DNA from: Nitrospira sp.
GTDB taxonomy: Bacteria > Nitrospirota > Nitrospiria > Nitrospirales > Nitrospiraceae
Reading direction: 5' to 3'
DNA length: 60,034 nt
Assembly: GCA_029865345.1 (NCBI GenBank)
Contig: JAOUHD010000003.1
Span: forward strand, 1 to 60,034
Position 1 is the stretch's first letter. Every line of letters begins with the position of its first letter. The position numbers were made by a program, and so were the translations under genes. Positions 26,126 to 33,543 of the stretch are shown piece by piece. The notes beneath the pieces were generated by a model, which saw only the letters and a program-made list of their open reading frames with translations, did no database searches and was not told the DNA's origin.

Positions 26126-27991
26126 ATGGGCCGAGGATTCTTGATGATGACACGTTCCTCGATTGCTGTTGCGATGGTTGCGATCGTCCTTGGGTTTGCG
26201 TGGAATGGACCCGATCTGTCATTCGCGGAATCATCGACGGATGTGTACTTCGGCACGGAGGGGACTCCGCAGGGACCGGCGGCTCCTGCTCCTCATGAAA
26301 CGGTCTATCCGAGAATCGGTTCGTTAGACAGTCGGTTGGTGGTGTGGTTCATCACACAGCAACATACCTATTTCGGTGGATTTGTCCTTGCGCTGCCCTT
26401 GTTTTGTGCGCTGCTCGAATTTCTTGGATTGATCACCAAAAAACCAGCCTTGGCCCTTCGCTATGATGGTTTGGCACGAGATCTCGCAAAGGTGGCAGTC
26501 TTGGCCTTGTCGGTGACCGCGCTCATCGGCAGCCTGATGCTGACGATGTTCATCACGCTGTATCCCAGTTTTATGAAGTATATGGGCGGAACCTTCAAAG
26601 GGTTCATGCCCGCCTACGCGGCTGTATTTGTGGGAGAATCGCTGCTCCTGATCGTCTATTACTACGGGTGGAATCGGATGACAGGCCGGGGCGTGAAGTG
26701 GATCCACGCCGCGATCGGGATTCTGACCAACATTGTGGGAACCGCGTTATTGATGATGGCCAATGCCTGGTCGGCCTTCATGATGTCACCAGCTGGGGTG
26801 GATGCGCAGGGGCGGTTTCTGGGAAATGCCTGGCATCTGCTGCACTCTGCCCTGTGGAACCCGCTGAACGTCCATCGTTTTCTTGCGGATATCATGTCCG
26901 GTGGAGCGGTGGTGTTGGCCTATGCCTGTTATCGGTTTTTCACCAGTAAGACGGATGAGGAGCGAGCCTATTTCGATTGGGTCGGCTATATCTTTCTGTT
27001 TGTGACAGTGTTTGCACTGATTCCCATGCCGTTTGCCGGCTACTGGCTGATGAAGTCGGTGTTCGTGTTTCGCCAGACCATGGGTGTCACTATGATGGGT
27101 GGCTTGCTCACCTGGCTGTTTGTGGTTCAGGCACTCTTGATCGGCGTCCTGTTTTTGGGGATTAACTACTATCTATGGCAGAGCATGGGGCGGATCAAAG
27201 GTGGTGAGCGCTATCAGCCCTATTATCAATTCCTATTGGGGGTGCTGATGCTGGCGCTCTTCGTCTGGCTGACGCCTCACACGCTGCTCACGTCTGCCAG
27301 TGAAGTCAAGGCGATGGGCGGTGCTCAGCATCCCGTGATTGGCAACTATGGAGTGATGTCGGCCAAGAACGGAGCAGTGAATATCCTGATTCTCGTCACG
27401 GCGTTGAGCTTTTTGTACTATCGTCGGGCGAATCGCACGATGACCATTTCCTGGGTCAAGACCGGGAATACGCTCCTCACGGTGTTGTACGTGGTCGGGG
27501 CGCTCAATATCATCTGGCTGTCGATCTACGGGTTTTACTTGCCTGCGAAGGTTCGCGTCGGCCTGTCCGCTCCCCAGGCTTTCACGACGTTCACAGTCAT
27601 CGTGCTCGGTGTGGTGATGAACCGGCTCATGCTTCGAGGCGCGGTGGTGCACGGCCCGATTCAGTGGGGGAAAATTCCGCTGCGTGGCATGGTGGGATTG
27701 TTTGGGTTGGCGGCGTCCTTCAGTTGGGTGATGGGCTTGATGGGGTATATTCGTTCATCGGGGCGACTGTCCTGGCATGTGAGTGAGTTGATGGCGGATG
27801 TCTCACCCTGGGCCTTTACCCCGGACCTTCAATACGCCACAAAAATGGTGACGCTGAACATGGTGGTCTTCTGGGCCGCTGTACTTGTCTTGTTCTGGAT
27901 GTGTGAACGAGGGCAGCGGCCAGTGATGGGTGAGGAATTTGAGGAGGAGCAGGTGCCTTTGTTGTCACCGGTTCCCTCGCAGGAAACATAG
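26126..27991 (+). CDS. Cytochrome bd-like oxidase subunit I (copy 1)
   Basis: A 621-residue protein from the ATG at 26126. An N-terminal hydrophobic export segment is followed by about 14 membrane helices. It aligns along its length with the gene at 31557. Shared blocks include QQH-x-YxG in the first helix (equivalent to the CydA low-spin haem region), WHxxHxALWNPLNxHR, and a late WHVxExMxDxSPWAFT. The canonical CydA GRQPW motif is absent and this last block sits where it would be expected. This type is reported from Nitrospira as a bd-like terminal oxidase. No CydB gene is adjacent. The electron donor and true activity are unproven. Confidence 0.8.
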   Translation: MGRGFLMMTRSSIAVAMVAIVLGFAWNGPDLSFAESSTDVYFGTEGTPQGPAAPAPHETVYPRIGSLDSRLVVWFITQQHTYFGGFVLALPLFCALLEFLGLITKKPALALRYDGLARDLAKVAVLALSVTALIGSLMLTMFITLYPSFMKYMGGTFKGFMPAYAAVFVGESLLLIVYYYGWNRMTGRGVKWIHAAIGILTNIVGTALLMMANAWSAFMMSPAGVDAQGRFLGNAWHLLHSALWNPLNVHRFLADIMSGGAVVLAYACYRFFTSKTDEERAYFDWVGYIFLFVTVFALIPMPFAGYWLMKSVFVFRQTMGVTMMGGLLTWLFVVQALLIGVLFLGINYYLWQSMGRIKGGERYQPYYQFLLGVLMLALFVWLTPHTLLTSASEVKAMGGAQHPVIGNYGVMSAKNGAVNILILVTALSFLYYRRANRTMTISWVKTGNTLLTVLYVVGALNIIWLSIYGFYLPAKVRVGLSAPQAFTTFTVIVLGVVMNRLMLRGAVVHGPIQWGKIPLRGMVGLFGLAASFSWVMGLMGYIRSSGRLSWHVSELMADVSPWAFTPDLQYATKMVTLNMVVFWAAVLVLFWMCERGQRPVMGEEFEEEQVPLLSPVPSQET

Positions 27992-28007
27992 AAAGGGAAG
28001 GGAGTCT

Positions 28008-28661
28008 ATGGAGCGCCGTGGGTCGAAGTGTGCAACCGTTGTTCTCAGTCTCCTAATGGGCGTGTTGATGTGGCAGGTTCCTGGCGGTGCCCACGGGCAG
28101 GTTCTGGTACTGGAAGATTTCCAGGCAAAGGAAGCGGACGGGTTCCCTTCTCTGTGGGATCACGAAAATCAACGGAGTCAATCGAAAGGCCGTGATGCCT
28201 ATAAGGTGCAATCGGAGAGCGGCGTGAACTTTCTGTCGGCCAAAGATGCAGGGCAGCGAATTAAGAAAAAGAAAATAGATTGGGATCCCAAGGCCTATCC
28301 AATTTTGACCTGGCGGTGGCGTCTCAATAAGGCAGCGACTGGAACTGAGCCGCTGGCCGCAGTGTATGCGTCACTCGATACGGATCTTCTCTTTATCCCG
28401 GTGTTCACGAAATATGTGTGGAGCGAGTCGAAACCGGATGGCACCGTGACGGAAGGGGGCATGTTTAGTGGCTCCGAGATCGTTATCCAGACTGGGACGA
28501 AGGAGATCGGGCAATGGTTTGAGGAGCGGGTGAATGTCTACGAGGATTTCAAACGGATTCATAAACATGAGCCGGCGGAGAAGGCCTGGGGAATCTCCAT
28601 CATCGCGGCGCCTGGGGTTGAAATCGATTTTGGCCCGTTGATTGCCGCTCCGGCTAAGTAG
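28008..28661 (+). CDS. DUF3047-type periplasmic protein
   Basis: A 217-residue protein from the ATG at 28008, which has a GGGAAGGGAG site. A signal peptide ends at about GAHGQ. The core has VLEDFQ, YPILTWRWRLNKA and IIAAPGVEIDFGPL segments characteristic of DUF3047 proteins, which adopt a carbohydrate-binding-like beta-sandwich. It lies 16 bases after the bd-like gene, in the same apparent operon. The function is unknown. Confidence 0.7.
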   Translation: MERRGSKCATVVLSLLMGVLMWQVPGGAHGQVLVLEDFQAKEADGFPSLWDHENQRSQSKGRDAYKVQSESGVNFLSAKDAGQRIKKKKIDWDPKAYPILTWRWRLNKAATGTEPLAAVYASLDTDLLFIPVFTKYVWSESKPDGTVTEGGMFSGSEIVIQTGTKEIGQWFEERVNVYEDFKRIHKHEPAEKAWGISIIAAPGVEIDFGPLIAAPAK

Positions 28662-28695
28662 CGGTCTGCCTCTCGGTCTATGAAGGACCAGCGTA

Positions 28696-29058
28696 ATGGC
28701 GACAAGCAAGGTGTTTGATATTGCGCTCGGGATAGTCGTGATGGGTACCGTCGGGACTCTGATCGGTATGACCATGGGTGGTGGGCTGATGCCAGTCGCC
28801 ATTGCGATCGGGATTGTTCTTGGTGTGGTGATCGGCTTTCTGGGTGGGCGTAGATTTCTCATCAGTATCCTGGTCGGGACTGTGTTGGGTGGTGTTTTAG
28901 CCTGGGTGATGGCTGATGTCGAGCGGATCTGGGTTGGCGCCGGAGCAGGAGCTGCCATGGGTGGGTTTCTCGGTGTCCAGATTTCAATGTTGCTCGACAT
29001 GCGTGCTGCGAAGAAGGCGGCGTCTGAACAAGCGGAGACGTCCCCGTCCTATCGGTAG
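28696..29058 (+). CDS. Small Gly-rich membrane protein
   Basis: A 120-residue protein with four hydrophobic segments rich in Gly/Val/Ile (residues about 8-25, 28-46, 54-72 and 80-100) and a charged C-terminus. Glycine spacing suggests tightly packed helices. No family was recognised. It is in the same run of plus-strand genes as the bd-like oxidase and the SUMF1-like proteins. Confidence 0.55.
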   Translation: MATSKVFDIALGIVVMGTVGTLIGMTMGGGLMPVAIAIGIVLGVVIGFLGGRRFLISILVGTVLGGVLAWVMADVERIWVGAGAGAAMGGFLGVQISMLLDMRAAKKAASEQAETSPSYR

Positions 29059-29081
29059 GTACTTTCGTTAAAGAGGTGCTC

Positions 29082-29999
29082 GTGGAAAACAAGGGTGTCT
29101 TAGTCGGGTCCATCGTCTTTGTGTTTACATCGTTCTTTCTCATGATTGGTCTGCTGGCCTATGAGTCCTATAAGGCAAAGCAGATGAAACAGCTCGCGGC
29201 ATCAGTGAAGTCAGAAGCTCGACCGACGGCGAGCAGTCTACCTTCTCAGGATTTCTCGATGTATAAGACGAAAGTAGGAGATGAGGGCCGGGAGATGGTT
29301 CAGATCCCGGAAGGTCCGTTTACGATGGGGAGTCATGATGGTGATCCGGACGAGGTGCCAGAGCATCAGGTCTACCTGAAGGGATTCTACCTCGACCGAA
29401 AAGAAGTCACACAAGAGGAGTATACGCGGTTCGCGAAGATGACCAAGCGAGCGATGCCGAGAATCGAGGTGTTCGACGATGATCAGTCAAAGATCTTGAA
29501 GCCGGAGTTTGCAGCGATGAGTGTCTCGTGGGACGAAGCGGTCGCCTACTGCAAGTGGGCCGGCAAGCGATTGCCCACGGAAGCTGAGTGGGAAAAGGCT
29601 GGGCGTGGCGAGAGCAAACGAAAATATCCGTGGGGGGAGAAGTTTGTCACGACTGCTGCCAATGTCGACGGCAGCGAGGACGGATATAAATACATCGCTC
29701 CGCCTGGGTCGTTCGACGGGGGACGAAGCCCCTACGGCCTCTATGACATGACAGGCAATGTCGCTGAATGGGTCGAGGACTCCTATGACGAACACTACTA
29801 CAAGAGGTCACCATTTAGAGATCCTAAGGGACCGGAGAATGCTGATCTCAAAGTTGTGCGCGGCGGCTCATGGCGAGAAACGGAACATAATGCAAGACTG
29901 TCAAAGCGGTTTACCGCGAAACATTGGCGGACGGATGTAACGATTGGTATTCGCTGTGCGAGCGATCTTGATCAAGCAGGAGGGGCTTCTGAGTCTTAG
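29082..29999 (+). CDS. Formylglycine-generating-enzyme-like (SUMF1) membrane-anchored protein, copy 1
   Basis: A 305-residue protein from the GTG at 29082, which has an AGAGG site; a GTG at 29076 is also in frame. One N-terminal membrane helix is followed by the FGE-sulfatase domain: VQIPEGPFTMGS, DEVPEHQVYLKGFYLDRKEV, VSWDEAVAYCKWAGKRLPTE, LYDMTGNVAEWV and VRGGSW. The paired catalytic cysteines of true FGE were not found near the C-terminus, so a structural or binding role is more likely than sulfatase activation. It is followed six bases later by a paralogue. Confidence 0.85.
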   Translation: MENKGVLVGSIVFVFTSFFLMIGLLAYESYKAKQMKQLAASVKSEARPTASSLPSQDFSMYKTKVGDEGREMVQIPEGPFTMGSHDGDPDEVPEHQVYLKGFYLDRKEVTQEEYTRFAKMTKRAMPRIEVFDDDQSKILKPEFAAMSVSWDEAVAYCKWAGKRLPTEAEWEKAGRGESKRKYPWGEKFVTTAANVDGSEDGYKYIAPPGSFDGGRSPYGLYDMTGNVAEWVEDSYDEHYYKRSPFRDPKGPENADLKVVRGGSWRETEHNARLSKRFTAKHWRTDVTIGIRCASDLDQAGGASES

Positions 30000-30005
30000 T
30001 CCGAT

Positions 30006-30953
30006 ATGCTCGAATCAAAATTTAAATTCGTCTTTCTACTCGTGGTGCTGGCTTGTGCCGCCATGCCAATCATCGCCATTATGCGTGGTACGATTTCGAC
30101 TCCGTATGAAGCGCCGATGCCTGGAGCCAGTGCTGATGTTGAGCCGACACCCGAGAATGCTCCCGGCGAGGAGCCTATTGCGGATGAGATGGTGACGATT
30201 CCGGCGGGGCCGTTCGTTCGTGGCACCGAGAGCGGGGGGTTCGATGAGGGGCCACAGCGAACCATCCACTTGGATGCGTTTTCTATTGATCGGTACGAAG
30301 TGACGAATCATCACTATCAGCAGTTCATCTCGGCGACCGGCCATCGCAAGCCAGGGTTGCCTGCGCGTTACGCCAAGAGCGGGGGAAGGGTGAGGGGAAC
30401 CAATCAGCCGGTCGTCTACGTCTCGTGGGATGATGCCATGGAGTATTGCCGCTGGAAAGGGAAGCGACTTCCGACGGAAGCAGAATGGGAAAAGGCGATG
30501 CGAGGTGGAGACGGAAGGCTCTGGCCATGGGGGACCAAAGAGCAGGCCAGTGGTGCTAATTGGGCCAGGGTGCAGGATGGGTATGAGGTATCTGCGCCTG
30601 TGGGGAGCTTTCAGTCTGATACGAGTCCCTATGGTGTGATGGATGGAGCGGGGAACGCCATTGAGTGGGTGGACGATTGGTATGATGAGACATACTACAA
30701 ACGTTCGCCAGAACAGAACCCACCGAGTCCTGAGTATGGCACCTATCGGGTGCTTCGCGGCGGAGGTTATACGACGACCGGAGGTGATGTTCGAATTACC
30801 AGTCGAAGCAAGATGATGCCAGATTTCAGAGATGAAACGATCGGATTTCGCTGCGCGATTTCGAAGGCGGGAATGAGAGAAGAAGAAAAGAAAAATCCGG
30901 ATGAAGTTACAGAAAATCAAAGTGGTAGAGGATCAAAAACACGGCCAAAATGA
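30006..30953 (+). CDS. Formylglycine-generating-enzyme-like (SUMF1) membrane-anchored protein, copy 2
   Basis: A 315-residue paralogue of the preceding gene: one N-terminal helix (FVFLLVVLACAAMPIIAI), an acidic/Pro linker, and the same domain order (VTIPAGPFVRGTE, YVSWDDAMEYCRWKGKRLPTE, VMDGAGNAIEWV, LRGGGY). The C-terminal tail is Lys/Glu-rich. Tandem duplication beside a bd-like oxidase gene is notable. The last 47 bases overlap the 3' end of a small minus-strand gene. Confidence 0.85.
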   Translation: MLESKFKFVFLLVVLACAAMPIIAIMRGTISTPYEAPMPGASADVEPTPENAPGEEPIADEMVTIPAGPFVRGTESGGFDEGPQRTIHLDAFSIDRYEVTNHHYQQFISATGHRKPGLPARYAKSGGRVRGTNQPVVYVSWDDAMEYCRWKGKRLPTEAEWEKAMRGGDGRLWPWGTKEQASGANWARVQDGYEVSAPVGSFQSDTSPYGVMDGAGNAIEWVDDWYDETYYKRSPEQNPPSPEYGTYRVLRGGGYTTTGGDVRITSRSKMMPDFRDETIGFRCAISKAGMREEEKKNPDEVTENQSGRGSKTRPK

Positions 30954-31011
30954 TATTGACAACCATTCCGACCAAAACTATAATGTCAAACACTTTTGAG
31001 TTTTTTGCCAC
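30907..31011 (-). CDS. Small single-span membrane protein, convergent to SUMF1 copy 2
   Basis: A GTG at 31011 with an AGGAG site five bases upstream gives a 34-residue protein (MAKNSKVFDIIVLVGMVV..., one membrane helix of about 22 residues). An ATG at 31032 (41 residues) or a TTG at 31095 (62 residues) are longer alternatives in the same frame. It overlaps the end of the SUMF1-like gene in antisense. It resembles small accessory subunits of respiratory complexes by size only. Confidence 0.45.
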   Translation of the reverse strand: MAKNSKVFDIIVLVGMVVNIILAVFLILYHFDFL

Positions 31012-31143
31012 GGTTTCTCCTGTTTTCTGCATGGAAGCGACGAAATTTTGATAACACAGGGTCTTGTACCTGTCAAGTAATGCGGAATGCGCCAATTCTG
31101 ATTTTCTATCAAAAAAACTATCTTAATCGGGAGTACGGTAACA

Positions 31144-31266
31144 ATGGCAACGGCAGCCCCTGACAGCGAAATTAAAGTAAAAATCGGGAAGATGATTTTC
31201 TACATCACCTGTGCTGTTGGACTATGGTTTTTCTATTGGTTTGCCGGTATCCAGTGCCCCTGTTGA
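31144..31266 (+). CDS. 40-aa single-span membrane protein ending in CPC
   Basis: The ATG at 31144 opens a 40-codon frame. The product begins MATAAPDSEIKVKIGK, has one hydrophobic helix (MIFYITCAVGLWFFYWFAGI) and ends in QCPC. A GGGAG-like site lies upstream. It precedes a second tiny membrane protein and the second bd-like oxidase gene in the same orientation. By analogy with CydX or CcoQ it could be a small oxidase subunit; the C-terminal Cys-Pro-Cys could bind metal. No homologue was identified. Confidence 0.55.
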   Translation: MATAAPDSEIKVKIGKMIFYITCAVGLWFFYWFAGIQCPC

Positions 31267-31348
31267 GTTGAAGGTCTTGTGTAGTTGCCAGGGGGTGGCG
31301 GTACAGTTTAATCAACGGCTGGACTTGGTGGCAGAGGAGAAGAAAGAA

Positions 31349-31480
31349 ATGAGTGCGCTGAATAATCCTGTTGTCGCAGTGATTGTCTCTCTTATTATTT
31401 CGGTTGGTTACTTTGTTTTTGTCGATCACTACCTTATGGACATGCAGGGGTTGGATTTCTGGTACCTCTTCCGGAACTAA
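31349..31480 (+). CDS. 43-aa single-span membrane protein upstream of bd-like oxidase
   Basis: The ATG at 31349 has a GAGGAGAAG site six bases upstream. The 43-residue product has one membrane helix (VVAVIVSLIISVGYFVFV) followed by a short aromatic/charged tail (DHYLMDMQGLDFWYLFRN). It lies 76 bases before the bd-like oxidase start. Good ribosome site, compact gene spacing and a sensible membrane topology support coding. It is a candidate small subunit of the oxidase. Confidence 0.6.
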   Translation: MSALNNPVVAVIVSLIISVGYFVFVDHYLMDMQGLDFWYLFRN

Positions 31481-31556
31481 ACCTCTACATGAGGGTGTGG
31501 TCGGGCATTATCAGTAATTTGTGAATCTTAACGTAAGAGTATCAAGGAGGTATTCC

Positions 31557-33473
31557 ATGGGCCTTTTAGCCGGCAAGCGCGTCTTTTCGATTATGGCGCT
31601 CTGCATGATGGTTGGCCTCCTTCTGCTTCCGATCGTCGTAGCTTTACCTTCACTGGCAATCGGTGAAGAGGCTCCTGCTGGCGATGCGGCTAAGAAGGAT
31701 GGGGATAAGGTTGAAAAGGGTCGAGATGTCTATTACAAAACCGAGGGCATTGTCGTCGGTGCTCCCGCCCCTAAGACGGTGGATGGTCCCAGGGACTACC
31801 CACGATACAACTTTGAAAGTCGTGTATTGCTCTGGTTTGCCAATCAGCAGCATCTTTATTATGGCAGCTTTGTATTGGCCGTCCCGATCTTCTGCATGAT
31901 CATCGAGTTCATGGGTGTCGTGACGAAGGATAAGGCGCTCGCCAAGCGCTACGATCAGCTCGCCTATGACTTCATTAAGATCAGCCTAACGGCATACTCT
32001 CTCACGGCTATCCTTGGTGGTATTCTGATCTTTACCTTTCTGACCTTGTATCCGGCGTTTTTCTCTTATCTGTCAGGTATTTTCCGTCCCGTCATGCACA
32101 TCTATGCATTGATGTTTGTGGCCGAGAGCGGGACTCTTTACATCTACTATTACGGCTGGGACAAGATGAAGGAGGGGTTCCTGAAGTGGATTCATCTGAG
32201 CATGTCCGTGATCTTGAATATCATCGGCACATTGCTGATGTTCCTGGCGAACTCCTGGATTGGCTTCATGATGTCGCCGGCTGGTGTTGACGAGCAGGGG
32301 CGGTATCTTGGAAATATCTGGCACGTGATTCATACGGCCTTGTGGAACCCTCTCAATCTGCATCGAATTCTTGGCAATATGGCATTCGGCGGTGGCGTTG
32401 TTGCTGCCTATGCTGCCTATAAATTTTTGGCATCCAAGACCGATGAGGATCGGGCTCATTATGATTGGATGGGCTACATTGCCATGGCGCTCGGTGTGGC
32501 ATTCTTGATCCCGTTGCCATTTGCAGGCTATTGGCTCATGCGAGAAGTGTATGCCTATCGTCAGCAGATGGGCATCACGCTGATGGGTGGTCTGCTTGCC
32601 TGGCTGTTTATTATCCAGGCTACGATGATTGGGATTCTGTTTCTGAGCACGAACTATTATCTCTGGCAGGCAATGGGCCGCATGCGTGGTGCCGAAAAGT
32701 ACCAACGCTATATTAAGTACCTTGTTTTCATCCTTGCCTGCGGATACATGGTCTTTATTACCCCTCACACCATGGTTATGACCCCGGCTGAATTGAAGGC
32801 CATGGGAGGCCAGCAGCATCCTGTTCTTGGCAATTATGGAGTCATGTCGGCGAAAAACGGTGGGATCAATGTCATTATTACAACCACTGTATTGAGTTTC
32901 GTCTGGTACATGAGGGGAAACAAAGTTTCCACCGTATCGTGGGCGAAATTCGGTAATATCTTTATGGGTATATTTTTCGGTGCCGCCTACTTCAATATTA
33001 TTTTTCTAGCCATATATGGGTATTACATTCCAGCAAACGTTCGCGTTGGTTTGTCTGTTCCTCAGGTGGCAACAACCTTATCATGTCTCTTCTTCATGTT
33101 TGCCCTCAATAGCGTCATGATGAAGGGGGCCAAGCAGTTAGGGCCGATTGAGTGGGGCAAGATTTCTGCCCGGTCTCAGTACGCGCTTATTATGTTGGCA
33201 ACGGCCTTTACTTGGATGATGGGATTGATGGGTTATATTCGCTCGTCAGTCAGGCTCTTCTGGCACGTCAATGAGATCATGAGGGATAACTCACCATGGG
33301 CGTATACTCATACGGTGGGCTTTGCGGCCAACATGATTTCATTCAATGTTTTGTTTTTCTGGATCACGATCCTATTTGTCTTCTGGCTTGGCAGCTTGGG
33401 CGCGAAGAAGGTTCCGGTTGAATCCAAGGCTGGAATCCCTGGTGGTGTCCCGCAGCCAGCTGCCAGTCATTAA
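31557..33473 (+). CDS. Cytochrome bd-like oxidase subunit I (copy 2)
   Basis: A 638-residue protein from the ATG at 31557, which has an AAGGAGG site. It has a signal/anchor segment, a hydrophilic periplasmic stretch with AAKKDGDKVEKGRDVYYK, then about 14 membrane helices. It is a paralogue of the gene at 26126 and shares NQQHLYYGSF, WHVIHTALWNPLNLHR, TPHT and WHVNEIMRDNSPWAYT. Classical GRQPW and an adjacent CydB are both absent. It is followed by membrane cytochromes c, suggesting that this form takes electrons from cytochrome c rather than, or as well as, quinol. That is inference. Confidence 0.82.
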   Translation: MGLLAGKRVFSIMALCMMVGLLLLPIVVALPSLAIGEEAPAGDAAKKDGDKVEKGRDVYYKTEGIVVGAPAPKTVDGPRDYPRYNFESRVLLWFANQQHLYYGSFVLAVPIFCMIIEFMGVVTKDKALAKRYDQLAYDFIKISLTAYSLTAILGGILIFTFLTLYPAFFSYLSGIFRPVMHIYALMFVAESGTLYIYYYGWDKMKEGFLKWIHLSMSVILNIIGTLLMFLANSWIGFMMSPAGVDEQGRYLGNIWHVIHTALWNPLNLHRILGNMAFGGGVVAAYAAYKFLASKTDEDRAHYDWMGYIAMALGVAFLIPLPFAGYWLMREVYAYRQQMGITLMGGLLAWLFIIQATMIGILFLSTNYYLWQAMGRMRGAEKYQRYIKYLVFILACGYMVFITPHTMVMTPAELKAMGGQQHPVLGNYGVMSAKNGGINVIITTTVLSFVWYMRGNKVSTVSWAKFGNIFMGIFFGAAYFNIIFLAIYGYYIPANVRVGLSVPQVATTLSCLFFMFALNSVMMKGAKQLGPIEWGKISARSQYALIMLATAFTWMMGLMGYIRSSVRLFWHVNEIMRDNSPWAYTHTVGFAANMISFNVLFFWITILFVFWLGSLGAKKVPVESKAGIPGGVPQPAASH

Positions 33474-33500
33474 TCGACGTTGATTGTTGCTAGCTTAATG

Positions 33501-33518
33501 GTGGGGGTTATCCCCCAC
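33501..33518. other. GC-rich hairpin just before cytochrome c ribosome site
   Basis: The 7-bp stem GTGGGGG/CCCCCAC has a 4-base loop and lies 12 bases before the GGAGG of the next gene. It could stabilise or process the transcript between the oxidase and cytochrome genes. No T-run follows. Confidence 0.45.
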
Positions 33519-33543
33519 AGCCTAGCTGTAGGAGGTTAAGACC

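Noticed and set aside
30036-30920. 294-codon minus-strand frame inside the second SUMF1-like gene
   Set aside because: The plus-strand frame has a recognisable domain; the antisense product has no known motif.
32073-32819. 248-codon minus-strand frame inside the second bd-like oxidase gene
   Set aside because: Antisense to a convincing membrane protein; His/Gln-rich product without motifs.
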